A stretch of DNA of 39,048 bases from Treponema bryantii (lineage in GTDB: Bacteria > Spirochaetota > Spirochaetia > Treponematales > Treponemataceae). Below are positions 8,844 to 16,123 of this stretch, in pieces. The notes beneath the pieces were generated by a model, which saw only the letters and a program-made list of their open reading frames with translations, did not search any database and was not told the origin of the DNA. Location of the stretch: contig SUWN01000016.1 of the NCBI GenBank assembly GCA_015061465.1, positions 1-39,048 of the forward strand. Direction: 5' to 3'. Position 1 is the first letter of the stretch. Each line of letters begins with the position of its first letter. A program made the translations under genes and the position numbers.

Positions 8844-9575
8844 ATGAAAAAAATTCTTTTACTTTCAATTGCAGTAGCAACTTTATTCTGTGCTTGTAAA
8901 TCAAACAAAATTAAAGGTGAAGATCCAATCATTGTTACAGGAGTTCCAGAAATCGTTGACTACCCAGGATTAGCATTAGGAAAAGCTGTTCCTGATTGGG
9001 TTATGGCAATTGATGAAGGTGCAAATAAAAAAGTATCAAAAGCATTAAATTTAGAAAAAGATACAAAAATCTTTGTTGTTACAAACAAAGGTAACGATTT
9101 AGACTTCTTAAAAACATGGTCAGACCAAGTTGATGTTAGAGCAGAAGTAGCAAGTAGTTTAGAACAAGCTGTTGCACAAAGTGTACAATCAGCATTCGAA
9201 GGAACAGACTCAACTATACAAGAAAAATCACGTGCTTTTAATATCTATTCTGCTTCTATGACAAACATGACATTAAATGGACTTGAAAAAGAAGCTTTTT
9301 ATTGGATTAGAACTCGTGTTAAAAAACCTGAAGTAAAAAAAGCAAGAAAAGATTCTGACTACATTTATGAATACACATACTACGTTGTATTTGGAATTGA
9401 CCAAAAACTTTTTGATTCACAATTAGAAGCTGCAATGGAAGGAATTGAAGATAACACAGACCAAACACAACTTCTAAAAGACGTTCTTACAGAAAAACTC
9501 CACGAAACAGTAATAATAGATTCAGAAGACAACGATGATTGGTGGTCTGAATACGATTTCTACGACGCAAAATAA
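8844..9575 (+). CDS. Predicted lipoprotein, LPP20-like region possible
   Basis: A 243-residue protein beginning MKKILLLSIAVATLFCAC, a signal peptide whose lipobox (FCA-Cys) fits the loose spirochaete rule rather than the strict L-A-G-C one. I chose the ATG at 8844 because GGAGA precedes it; an ATG 60 bases further upstream lacks a ribosome site and spoils the signal peptide. After the Cys comes GLALGKAVPDWV, then an alternating alpha/beta region with LDFLKTWSDQVDVRAEVASS and YEYTYYVVFGIDQ. The P-x-W-V opening and the later Tyr-rich beta strands recall LPP20-type lipoproteins, but I could not confirm this. It probably sits in the outer membrane or periplasm. A terminator follows directly. Confidence 0.75.
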   Translation: MKKILLLSIAVATLFCACKSNKIKGEDPIIVTGVPEIVDYPGLALGKAVPDWVMAIDEGANKKVSKALNLEKDTKIFVVTNKGNDLDFLKTWSDQVDVRAEVASSLEQAVAQSVQSAFEGTDSTIQEKSRAFNIYSASMTNMTLNGLEKEAFYWIRTRVKKPEVKKARKDSDYIYEYTYYVVFGIDQKLFDSQLEAAMEGIEDNTDQTQLLKDVLTEKLHETVIIDSEDNDDWWSEYDFYDAK

Positions 9576-9585
9576 ACGACACTCA

Positions 9586-9634
9586 AGCGTAGCGCTGTAA
9601 TCCGTGTAGGATTCTAGCCTACGCTCTTTTTTTT
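9586..9634 (+). terminator. Rho-independent terminator after the lipoprotein gene
   Basis: AGCGTAG (9586-9592) pairs perfectly with CTACGCT (9619-9625), with an inner stem AATCC/GGATT, followed by eight Ts (9627-9634). The stem is GC-rich against an AT-rich background. Confidence 0.75.
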
Positions 9635-9638
9635 CCGC

Positions 9639-9673
9639 TTAATTCTTAATTCTTAATTCTTAATTCTTAATTT
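9639..9673. repeat. Heptanucleotide tandem repeat, TTAATTC x 4 plus one variant
   Basis: Four exact TTAATTC copies (9639-9666) are followed by a fifth with one change (9667-9673), ending on the first base of the stop codon of the folate enzyme gene read from the other strand. The unit is not a multiple of three, but the array lies outside the reading frame, so copy-number change would not alter a protein. Confidence 0.9.
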
Positions 9674-10245
9674 TATATTACTTTATCCATTTTTACATCG
9701 TGAATATCAGTCGGTAAAAAATCCATTTTTTGTACATCAAAACACACGCCCATAAAACAGCAATTCTTTTTTCCACAATTTTCAATAATCTTAGACAAAT
9801 AAATATCGTAAAAACCTTTTCCGCGGCCTAATCTATTTCCATCATTTGTAAAAGCAACTCCCGGAATTAAAAACAAAGTTTTTTCTTCATCACAAACCTG
9901 AAATTTCTTCAAATCATCCTTTGGTTCTAAAATATTAAAACTTCCAGAAATAAACTGATTTTGCAAATCTTCATCGCTTTTTAATAAATAAAAATCCATC
10001 TGCAAAGTTCCACTTTTTATCCTTGGAATTGCAACTCTTTTATTTGAATTAAACGCTTGTTTTATCACTTCAAAAATATTTGGCTCATCAGATAACGCCA
10101 TAAAACACAAAACAACATCTGCTTCTAAAAATTCTTTTGATTCAATAATCTTTTTACAAATAATTGCGGAATATTCTGCTTTTTGCTCGCTAGAAATATT
10201 TTTAATTTGTTGTTTTACAAGTTTTCTTATTTCATTTTTTGTCAT
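9673..10245 (-). CDS. 5-formyltetrahydrofolate cyclo-ligase
   Basis: Converts 5-formyl-THF to 5,10-methenyl-THF with ATP, salvaging an otherwise inert folate. The family's ATP/Mg motif is seen as RLGRGKGFYDIYLS in the C-terminal half, with an N-terminal basic helix (EIRKLVKQQIKN) and the VLCFMALSDEPN strand-turn. The 190-residue length is normal. I chose the ATG at 10243-10245 (MTKNEIRK) over an in-frame TTG at 10260. There is no Shine-Dalgarno sequence, and a TATAAT box ends six bases before this ATG, so a leaderless message is likely. The end of the gene abuts a heptamer repeat. It diverges from the tRNA-Asn gene. Confidence 0.9.
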   Translation of the reverse strand: MTKNEIRKLVKQQIKNISSEQKAEYSAIICKKIIESKEFLEADVVLCFMALSDEPNIFEVIKQAFNSNKRVAIPRIKSGTLQMDFYLLKSDEDLQNQFISGSFNILEPKDDLKKFQVCDEEKTLFLIPGVAFTNDGNRLGRGKGFYDIYLSKIIENCGKKNCCFMGVCFDVQKMDFLPTDIHDVKMDKVI

Positions 10246-10251
10246 AAATTT

Positions 10252-10280
10252 ATTATACAATAATAAAAAAATATAGTAAA
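10252..10280 (-). promoter_or_regulatory. Predicted promoter of the 5-formyl-THF cyclo-ligase gene (leaderless type)
   Basis: On the minus strand: -35 TTTACT (10275-10280), 17-base spacer, consensus -10 TATAAT (10252-10257), then AAATTT and the ATG at 10243-10245. The start of transcription would coincide with the start codon. Confidence 0.5.
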
Positions 10281-10285
10281 AGATA

Positions 10286-10317
10286 TTGACAAAATTTTAA
10301 TTTTTATTTAATATAAT
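10286..10317 (+). promoter_or_regulatory. Predicted promoter of tRNA-Asn
   Basis: A perfect -35 TTGACA (10286-10291) is followed after 17 bases by TAATAT (10309-10314), or after 20 by TATAAT (10312-10317). Either gives a start 15 to 20 bases before the mature tRNA. It faces away from the promoter of the folate enzyme gene. Confidence 0.6.
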
Positions 10318-10340
10318 ATTCACGTTCGCAATGAACAGTT

Positions 10341-10413
10341 GGTTCCTTAGCTCAGTCGGTAGAGCAACGGACTGTTAATCCGTGTGTCGCTGGTTCAAGC
10401 CCAGCAGGAGCCG
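10341..10413 (+). tRNA. tRNA-Asn (anticodon GTT)
   Basis: A complete cloverleaf of 73 bases. The acceptor GGTTCCT pairs with AGGAGCC with one G-T wobble. The D stem GCTC/GAGC, anticodon stem ACGGA/TCCGT around CTGTTAA (GTT at 10374-10376), five-base variable loop and T stem GCTGG/CCAGC with loop TTCAAGC all fit. The discriminator base is G. The bases after it are CA rather than CCA, so CCA is added after transcription. It is a single tRNA gene with its own promoter and terminator. Confidence 0.97.
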
Positions 10414-10414
10414 C

Positions 10415-10449
10415 AAAGAGTCGTCAAATATGGCGACTCTTTTTTTTTT
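10415..10449 (+). terminator. Terminator of tRNA-Asn
   Basis: AAAGAGTCG (10415-10423) pairs with CGACTCTTT (10434-10442) across a ten-base loop, and the right arm runs into a long T tract ending at 10449. Confidence 0.85.
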
Positions 10450-10487
10450 GCACAAATATTCAATTCAATGTTATATTTGGAGAAGAT

Positions 10488-11666
10488 ATGGATTATATTG
10501 AACAAGAAATGCCCAAAAAAGGCGACACAGTTTTAGTAGGAATGTCAGGCGGCGTTGATTCCACATTAGTTGCACTTCTTTTATTAAAAAAAGGATGCAA
10601 AGTAATCGGCGTTACAATGTCATTATGGGACGGTCAAATTCCACAAATAAAAGCCCAAAATCCTCAAAAAACAATCAAAGAATCTTGTTACGGTCCAAAC
10701 GAACTTAAAAACATCGATGAATGCAAAAAATTTTGTACAGAACACAATATCGAATATCACGTAATCGACGTAAAAGAAAAATACAGACAAGAAGTTTTAG
10801 AATATTTTAAGTCAGAATACAGAAACGGACGCACACCAAATCCATGCGTAATGTGCAACCGCAAAATCAAATTTGGCGCAATGTTACAAGGAATCCAAGA
10901 TTTAGGAATTGAATACGATTATTTTTGTACAGGCCACTATGCAAAAATCGTAAAACCGTCAGAAGGACTTTTTGGAACAGACAAAAAACCATGCATGATA
11001 AGCGCCGCTTCAGACGTTTCTAAAGACCAAACCTATTTTATTTACCGCGTACCAAGTTCAATTTTAGAAAAAGTACGCTTTCCACTTGCAAACACAAAAA
11101 AATCTGATGTTCTTAAACTAGCCAAAGATTTAGACTTAGAAGCCGCAAATCGTGCAGAAAGTCAAGATTTTTTGGGCGAAGAATATTTTGATATGATTTT
11201 TTCCGATAAACCAAGTGTACCCGGCGACATCATCGATTTAGACGGAAAAGTTTTAGGAAAACATCGCGGCATCGAGCATTACACAGTCGGCCAAAGACGC
11301 GGGCTTGGCGTTGCAGTAAATTATCCAGTTTACGTTCATTCCATCGACGCAAAAAACAATCTTGTTGTTCTCGCCCCAAACGACGCCCTAAATTCAAGCG
11401 GCTTAATCGCAGACGATTTTGTTTGGCCCGCAGACGTTGAGCCAACAGAACCAATACAAGCTCTTGTAAAAATCCGTTTAGCCAGCAAACCAGTTGAATG
11501 TACAATAGAACGCTACACACCAACGCCCGACCAAAATTTTGTTGGAACTCCATGGAAAATCACATTCCAAACTCCACAGCGCGCAGTTGCACCCGGTCAA
11601 TCCGCAGTTCTATTAAAAGACGGCGTGATTATCGGTGGCGGAATAATAAGTTGTGTTTTAGATTAA
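10488..11666 (+). CDS. mnmA: tRNA-specific 2-thiouridylase, variant lacking second catalytic Cys
   Basis: Thiolates U34 of Lys, Glu and Gln tRNAs, using a PP-loop ATPase to adenylate the base. The PP-loop SGGVDS is at residues 20-25. The first catalytic cysteine is in TPNPCVMCNRKIKF (Cys120 and Cys123, a C-x2-C pair; the nucleophile of E. coli MnmA aligns with Cys123), followed by the SKDQTYF motif at 178-184 and the C-terminal GIEHYTVGQRRGLGV barrel. The place where the family has the persulfide cysteine, usually ESQ-x-x-C-F, reads ESQDFLGEE (224-232), with no cysteine. Length (392) is slightly above average. GGAG precedes the ATG. The gene converges on argR, 18 bases away. Confidence 0.9.
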   Translation: MDYIEQEMPKKGDTVLVGMSGGVDSTLVALLLLKKGCKVIGVTMSLWDGQIPQIKAQNPQKTIKESCYGPNELKNIDECKKFCTEHNIEYHVIDVKEKYRQEVLEYFKSEYRNGRTPNPCVMCNRKIKFGAMLQGIQDLGIEYDYFCTGHYAKIVKPSEGLFGTDKKPCMISAASDVSKDQTYFIYRVPSSILEKVRFPLANTKKSDVLKLAKDLDLEAANRAESQDFLGEEYFDMIFSDKPSVPGDIIDLDGKVLGKHRGIEHYTVGQRRGLGVAVNYPVYVHSIDAKNNLVVLAPNDALNSSGLIADDFVWPADVEPTEPIQALVKIRLASKPVECTIERYTPTPDQNFVGTPWKITFQTPQRAVAPGQSAVLLKDGVIIGGGIISCVLD

Positions 11667-11684
11667 TTTTTTTCGCAAAAAAGA

Positions 11685-12155
11685 TTATTCATCCAAAGAA
11701 GGAATATGTTTTTTTAACGCTTTAATAAATTGCTCTCCCGAAACACCATCTCTAAGAGCCGCAAAAAGACAGTTATCGCCAGCAACAGTACCCAAAACTT
11801 CGTCCAAATTCAAATTATCCAGCGCATTACAAACCGTATTTGCGTGCCCCGGAAAAGTTTTTATAACAACCGTATTCGAGTTCCAATCAATGCTAACATA
11901 ACCGCGAAGAAAATCTTGAATATAAATCTGTTTTGATTCTGAAATTTCCGTCTCGTTTGGAAGCGCGTACATATAACCACCACGCGAATCAGGAACTTTT
12001 CCCACTTTTAAAAGCTTCAAATCCCTAGACAACGTCGCTTGTGTCACATCAAAACCATTTTCTTGAAGAAACGAAAGCAACGTATCCTGACTTTCAATCG
12101 AGTTTTCCTTAATTAAGTTTTTGATGAGTTTTAGTCGTGATTGTCGTTCTTTCAT
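11685..12155 (-). CDS. argR: Arginine repressor
   Basis: Arginine-responsive hexameric regulator of arginine metabolism. The N-terminal winged helix contains QATLSRDLKLLKVGKV, the family's DNA-recognition segment. The C-terminal oligomerisation/arginine-binding domain shows GTVAGDNCLFAALRDG, where the GT-x-AGD ligand motif is kept. Length is 156 residues. I use the ATG at 12153-12155 (MKERQSRL), with GAGG a few bases upstream, rather than an in-frame GTG four codons earlier that would contain the ribosome site. No arginine gene is nearby, so its targets lie elsewhere. It follows pgi on the same strand after 86 bases. Confidence 0.92.
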   Translation of the reverse strand: MKERQSRLKLIKNLIKENSIESQDTLLSFLQENGFDVTQATLSRDLKLLKVGKVPDSRGGYMYALPNETEISESKQIYIQDFLRGYVSIDWNSNTVVIKTFPGHANTVCNALDNLNLDEVLGTVAGDNCLFAALRDGVSGEQFIKALKKHIPSLDE

Positions 12156-12187
12156 TTTTTTCCTCACATTTTTTTATTTTGGGCGGA

Positions 12188-12215
12188 TTTTTGCAGACAA
12201 AATTGTCCGCAAAAA
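12188..12215 (-). terminator. Hairpin downstream of pgi, possible terminator
   Basis: On the minus strand, a 12-base-pair stem (TTTTTGCGGACA with TGTCTGCAAAAA, one G-T) has a four-base loop. The equivalent on the plus strand has an A-C mismatch, so the hairpin suits the pgi transcript. A proper T tract does not follow, so it may be only a 3' stabiliser or a partial terminator before argR. Confidence 0.4.
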
Positions 12216-12241
12216 CCGGGCTGTCCACACTTCCGCAAAAA

Positions 12242-13825
12242 CTATTTTATTAATAAATCAGCAAAAGCTTTTAAAGCTCCATCCATTTTTCCACTCAAAA
12301 CAGATTTTGCAAGAACTTTTCCTAATTGAACACCTTCTTGGTCAAAACTATTTACATTCCAAACAAATCCTTGGAACATAACTTTGTTTTCGTAGTGAGC
12401 CAAAAGTGCACCCAAAGCAGCTGGTGTAAGTTGTTTTCCGTGAATCAAACTAGAAGGTCTTTCACCGGCAAAAGCTTTATTTGGATTTTCATCAGTTTTT
12501 CCGCATGCAAAAGCAATAATTTGTGCAGTTACGTTTGCAGCCAATTTTACCTGACTAGTTGAATCTTCGATAATAACATCTTTTCCTGTTTGATTTTCTT
12601 GGAACGCAATAAATTGCAATGGAATAATATCTGTTCCCTGATGCAACAATTGATAGAACGAGTGTTGTCCGTTTGTTCCTGGTTCACCAAAAATTACAGG
12701 GCCTGTTACATAATCAATTTTTTCACCAAATCTATTTACGCTTTTTCCGTTACTTTCCATATCAAGTTGCTGCAAGTGAGCTGGGAATCTAGAAAGAGCC
12801 TGGCTATAAGGTAAAATTGCAGTTGATGGATATTCCTGAACATTTCTTTCGTAAACACCGATTAAAGCATCAAGCAAAGCAGGGTTTTTAGTAATATCTT
12901 TGTTTAATGCAAGTTTATCTTCTTCTGCAGCTCCGTTTAAGAATTCAGCAAATACATCTGGCCCAAAAGCAAGACTTAAAACTGCTCCACCAACACCAGA
13001 AGTAGAAGAATAACGTCCCCCAATATAATCATCCATATAGAAAGCAGCCAAATAATCTGGATTGTGAGCCAAAGGAGAAGTTTCACTTGTAACAGCAATC
13101 ATATGTTTGCTAGCATCAAGTCCAGCTTTTACCAAAAAGTCTTTTACAAAAGATTCATTTGTCAAAGTTTCAAGTGTTGTTCCTGATTTTGAAACAAGAA
13201 TAAACATTGTTTTTGCCAAATCCATTGTACTTAAAACGCCAGCTGCATCATCTGGGTCAACGTTAGAAATAAATTTAGCTTCCATTTTGAAAGTATTATT
13301 GTTTTTTGCCCAATTTTCTAACGCAAGATACATAGCGCGAGGTCCTAAATCAGAACCACCAATACCAATTTGACAAACTGTTGTAAATTTTTCACCTTTT
13401 TCGTTTACGATTTTTCCACTATGAACATCATTTGCAAAATCAGCAATCTTTTTTTGTTCGTTCAAATAAAATTCTCTTTTATTTACACCGTCTGCAATAA
13501 CATCGTTTGCCAATTGACCACGTGTAAGTTGATGAAGAACCATGCGTTTTTCACCAGTATTAATTATTTCACCATTTAAAAGTGCGTTATATTTTTCTAC
13601 AAGTTGGGCTTCTTCTGCAAGTTCTGCCATTGTTTTTAATATTTGTTCATTAACTTGCTTTGCTGCATAATTGAATTTAAGATTTCCGCCCATTGGAACA
13701 GTGTATGAATTTACGCGTTCAGCTGCATTTTCGCCAGAAAGTTCTTTTGCAACGCTAACCATTCCTTTTAACGACATTAATTTTTTCCAAGACAAAAGTT
13801 TGTCTGAATTTGACCAATTAATCAT
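12242..13825 (-). CDS. pgi: Glucose-6-phosphate isomerase
   Basis: Interconverts glucose-6-phosphate and fructose-6-phosphate in glycolysis. Family motifs are all present: GIGGSDLGPRA, the phosphate loop SKSGTTLETLTNE, the catalytic Glu region FGEPGTNGQHSFYQLLHQG and the C-terminal Lys segment near GVQLGKVLAK. The 527-residue length is close to the eukaryote/proteobacterial type (about 550) rather than the shorter Firmicute form. The ATG at 13823-13825 is chosen over an upstream TTG, because GGGGGA lies just before it. Its codons are more polished (rich in GCA, ACA, GAA) than those of its neighbours, consistent with high expression. Confidence 0.96.
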   Translation of the reverse strand: MINWSNSDKLLSWKKLMSLKGMVSVAKELSGENAAERVNSYTVPMGGNLKFNYAAKQVNEQILKTMAELAEEAQLVEKYNALLNGEIINTGEKRMVLHQLTRGQLANDVIADGVNKREFYLNEQKKIADFANDVHSGKIVNEKGEKFTTVCQIGIGGSDLGPRAMYLALENWAKNNNTFKMEAKFISNVDPDDAAGVLSTMDLAKTMFILVSKSGTTLETLTNESFVKDFLVKAGLDASKHMIAVTSETSPLAHNPDYLAAFYMDDYIGGRYSSTSGVGGAVLSLAFGPDVFAEFLNGAAEEDKLALNKDITKNPALLDALIGVYERNVQEYPSTAILPYSQALSRFPAHLQQLDMESNGKSVNRFGEKIDYVTGPVIFGEPGTNGQHSFYQLLHQGTDIIPLQFIAFQENQTGKDVIIEDSTSQVKLAANVTAQIIAFACGKTDENPNKAFAGERPSSLIHGKQLTPAALGALLAHYENKVMFQGFVWNVNSFDQEGVQLGKVLAKSVLSGKMDGALKAFADLLIK

Positions 13826-13859
13826 AAAATCCCCCAAAAGATTATAATTGTTATGTAAT

Positions 13860-13888
13860 AATATACAGAATTTTCCCTATAAATACAA
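13860..13888 (-). promoter_or_regulatory. Predicted promoter of pgi
   Basis: On the minus strand: -35 TTGTAT (13883-13888), 17-base spacer, -10 TATATT (13860-13865). The leader would be about 25 to 30 bases and keep the GGGGGA ribosome site. A second TATAAT lies nearer the gene but without a matching -35. Confidence 0.45.
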
Positions 13889-13981
13889 TTATAAATGCAT
13901 AAATATACAAAAAAATGAATAAAACCTTCATCATGTCTAAAAAATGATTAAATTATTTATAAAAATTAAGTCTTTTTTACC

Positions 13982-14010
13982 TTGACAAGTTCTTTAAGTA
14001 GAAATAAGAT
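13982..14010 (+). promoter_or_regulatory. Strong promoter of the ptsN-like gene (leaderless type)
   Basis: A perfect -35 TTGACA (13982-13987) is followed after exactly 17 bases by TAAGAT (14005-14010), then seven bases (TGATTAT) and the ATG at 14018. The start of transcription falls on or within two bases of the ATG. The -35 happens to begin with an in-frame TTG, which can mislead start prediction into including the promoter in the protein. Confidence 0.75.
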
Positions 14011-14017
14011 TGATTAT

Positions 14018-14464
14018 ATGGATTTGAGAACAGTATTAACTACAGACACAGTAAACCTTCACTTAAAAGGTACAACAAAAGAAGAAATCGTTGACGAAAT
14101 GCTTGATGTATTATATAAAGCTGGAAAAGTTTCGGACAAAGACGCAGCTCGTGAATGCGTTTTGGATCGCGAACGTAAAATGTCAACTGGTATGAAACAT
14201 GGAATTGCTATTCCTCACGGTAAAACAGACACAGTTTCTGACTTGGTTGCATGTATCGGGATTTCTGACAATCCTGTTGATTTTGATTCATTGGATCAAG
14301 AACCTTGTAGAATTTTTATTATGACATTATCACCTGTAAACAAAACAGGTCCACATCTTCAATTCCTTGCTGAAGTGAGCCTTTTGTTTAAGAGTCCAGA
14401 AAAACGCCAAGAAATTTTGGACACACAAGATAAAGCAGAAGTAATAAGAATTCTTACTGAATAG
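14018..14464 (+). CDS. PTS EIIA domain protein, nitrogen/fructose type (PtsN-like)
   Basis: A single-domain phosphocarrier of 148 residues. The active-site His67 lies in HGIAIPHGKTD, the hallmark of fructose/mannitol/Ntr-type EIIA domains. The C-terminal HLQFLAEVSLLFKSP helix also matches the family. With no permease domains or sugar genes beside it, a regulatory PtsN role is more likely than sugar uptake. The start is the ATG at 14018; the preceding 36 bases, though open, are the promoter. No Shine-Dalgarno sequence is present. A terminator hairpin follows 20 bases after the stop. Confidence 0.88.
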   Translation: MDLRTVLTTDTVNLHLKGTTKEEIVDEMLDVLYKAGKVSDKDAARECVLDRERKMSTGMKHGIAIPHGKTDTVSDLVACIGISDNPVDFDSLDQEPCRIFIMTLSPVNKTGPHLQFLAEVSLLFKSPEKRQEILDTQDKAEVIRILTE

Positions 14465-14482
14465 AATTTTTATGTTGAATAA

Positions 14483-14521
14483 AAGGCCTTTATACCTTAT
14501 GGTGTAAAGGTCTTTTTTTTT
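14483..14521 (+). terminator. Terminator after the ptsN-like gene
   Basis: A 14-base-pair stem (14483-14496 with 14501-14514, two G-T pairs) with a TTAT loop is followed by a T tract to 14521. It runs directly into the ribosome site AGGAG of the next gene, so it may act as an attenuator as well as a terminator. A weak TTGAAT-17-TATGGT promoter (14475-14503) is embedded in the same sequence. Confidence 0.8.
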
Positions 14522-14534
14522 AGGAGATTTATTT

Positions 14535-15062
14535 ATGAAATTAGAACCATTATTTTTTATCAAACAAAATAATTTATATAAAATCCAAACTCAAGAAAAA
14601 GTTGAACTTTCAAATTTTCAAAATGTTTCTTATCAGGAATTCACTCAAAATCCACTCTCATCTGAATTTATAAAAATCGATATTAATTGGTCTTCTATTG
14701 AATTAGAAGATGAAGTTTACAACGAAGAACTTCTTGCCCAATTACGCGACAATTTAAAAAAACTGGACGAAAAGAATCATTTTGCAATTATAAATCCTAT
14801 TGCAGACAAACAAATCTCTTCATACGATGACGCAGACTTATTTATCAACGCATGTAATCACATGGCACGCAGGATAAAAGATTGTGAAAGCGTAATCGGA
14901 CTTGAACTTCCAGACCAAATTTTTGCACAAGATGCAGCCGCAGATTTTATGGACACTTTATCCAAAAAACATGCAAATTACGTTTTTTTCGCTAACAATT
15001 CCAACGAATCAAAAGTCAAACAACTTGCAGATACAGAAGAATACGCCATTATGACGTATTAA
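14535..15062 (+). CDS. Protein of unknown function
   Basis: A 175-residue soluble protein that I do not recognise. There is no signal peptide or membrane segment. It is acidic, with a first part rich in beta-prone residues (LEPLFFIKQNNLYKIQTQEK) and a second part of alternating helices and strands: LDEKNHFAIINPIADKQ, NACNHMARRIKDCESVIGLE and HANYVFFANNSNES. The strand-helix pattern of the second half, ending in a predicted strand, resembles half of a TIM-barrel or Rossmann-like domain, but no motif settles it. AGGAG precedes the ATG, directly after the ptsN terminator. The spacing suggests read-through from the upstream gene or a promoter within the hairpin. Confidence 0.7.
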   Translation: MKLEPLFFIKQNNLYKIQTQEKVELSNFQNVSYQEFTQNPLSSEFIKIDINWSSIELEDEVYNEELLAQLRDNLKKLDEKNHFAIINPIADKQISSYDDADLFINACNHMARRIKDCESVIGLELPDQIFAQDAAADFMDTLSKKHANYVFFANNSNESKVKQLADTEEYAIMTY

Positions 15063-15197
15063 ATCGGAATATTTGCGAAAAACCGTAAAGTTTGCGATAA
15101 TTTACAAGAAAATCTACTATTTTTCTCTAAAATATCTTGTTTTCTTTTTTAATTTATGTCATTATATTAAATGTAGATTGATAAAGAGAGGTATGTG

Positions 15198-15992
15198 ATG
15201 GATTACAAAAACGAGCAAAATCGTTTTGTAAATACATATTTTATTTCCGCATTATTCTGCTTTGTTATTGTAGTTTTTGCTTTACTTATTTATTTTATCC
15301 TTCCATCATCTACAAAAGAAAACATTTCAGCTTCAAGTGAAATAATTTCATTAGAAGATGATAAAGACCAGTTTGAAGAAGAAACAATTTCTGAATCTTT
15401 TGTTGAATATCTTGCAGAAGTTTCTTTTGAAAAATTGAATAACGATGACGACATCGGTTTGATTTTGTACAGACAAACAAACGTGCGTCCATCAGTAGAA
15501 TGGTTTTACAGTCATATAACAGGAAATAGAGATGTTGCTTTAGCAATTTTGTCTGAAGCAGAAAAAAATGACATTCCACTTTCTTTAGCTTTTTCTTTAG
15601 CTTATACAGAAAGTAGATACAAAACGAACGCTGTTAATAAAAATAGTAACAGCACAATTGACAGGGGGTTGTTTCAGTTAAATAACAATTCTTTCCCAGA
15701 ATTAACTGAATCAGATTTTTTTGACCCTTTTATTAGTGCGAAATACGGTATGTCGCACTTAAGATTTTGTTTGAACACAGCCGGAAACGATGTTTCTGCT
15801 CTTGCAATGTACAACGCGGGAACAAGCAGAGTTAGGTCAAACAAAACTCCACAAGTTACATTAAACTACGTGGGAAAAATAATTTCATACCGTGAAATGC
15901 TCGACGATTTGTTTGAACAAGAAGTTGTTGAATTTTACGAAAGTCAATTACTTCCAAGTGCAACATTAGTACTTGCAAATAAATCAGAGTAG
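15198..15992 (+). CDS. Membrane-anchored lytic transglycosylase (SLT domain)
   Basis: A peptidoglycan-cleaving lytic transglycosylase. An N-terminal anchor spans about residues 14-36, followed by an acidic linker and a goose-lysozyme-like SLT domain: AILSEAEKNDIPLSLAFSLAYTESRY with the catalytic Glu in TESRY, then RGLFQLNNNSF and the AMYNAG motif. All three family motifs are present, so it should be active in the periplasm. AGAGG (15187-15191) lies six bases before the ATG at 15198; an in-frame GTG immediately upstream is less likely as the start. A strong terminator follows. Confidence 0.87.
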   Translation: MDYKNEQNRFVNTYFISALFCFVIVVFALLIYFILPSSTKENISASSEIISLEDDKDQFEEETISESFVEYLAEVSFEKLNNDDDIGLILYRQTNVRPSVEWFYSHITGNRDVALAILSEAEKNDIPLSLAFSLAYTESRYKTNAVNKNSNSTIDRGLFQLNNNSFPELTESDFFDPFISAKYGMSHLRFCLNTAGNDVSALAMYNAGTSRVRSNKTPQVTLNYVGKIISYREMLDDLFEQEVVEFYESQLLPSATLVLANKSE

Positions 15993-16013
15993 ATTAATTT
16001 GCCTCCTAATTTT

Positions 16014-16059
16014 AAAAGCAAGGTCGTTTTTTATTAGTTTTTCGACCTTGCTTTTTTTT
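16014..16059 (+). terminator. Terminator after the lytic transglycosylase gene
   Basis: AAAAGCAAGGTCG (16014-16026) pairs perfectly with CGACCTTGCTTTT (16043-16055) across a T-rich loop, followed by Ts to 16059. Confidence 0.88.
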
Positions 16060-16081
16060 GTTTAAAAGTTGTTTTTTTTCT

Positions 16082-16115
16082 AAAAAAAAAGACCGGCAAA
16101 GCAAAACTTTACCGG
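16082..16115 (-). terminator. Terminator of lon
   Basis: On the minus strand, CCGGTAAAG (16107-16115) pairs with CTTTGCCGG (16093-16101) around a five-base loop, with one G-T, followed by TC and nine Ts (complement of 16082-16090). The other strand also carries a T run, so it could work in both directions. Confidence 0.85.
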
Positions 16116-16123
16116 CAATTTTT

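Noticed and set aside
9639..9673. Phase variation of the folate enzyme by the heptamer array
   Set aside because: The repeats lie after the stop codon, so slippage would not shift the reading frame.
11667..11684. Shared terminator between mnmA and argR (TTTTTTTCGCAAAAAA)
   Set aside because: The stem is only A-T pairs with a three-base loop; too weak to claim.
12208..12239. Repeated TCCGCAAAAAC motif between pgi and argR
   Set aside because: Only two short copies, one of them being the arm of a hairpin; no evidence of a binding site.
13982..14017. An N-terminal extension of the PtsN-like protein from a TTG
   Set aside because: These 36 bases are a near-consensus promoter (TTGACA, 17 bases, TAAGAT), and the family normally begins near MDLRTVL.
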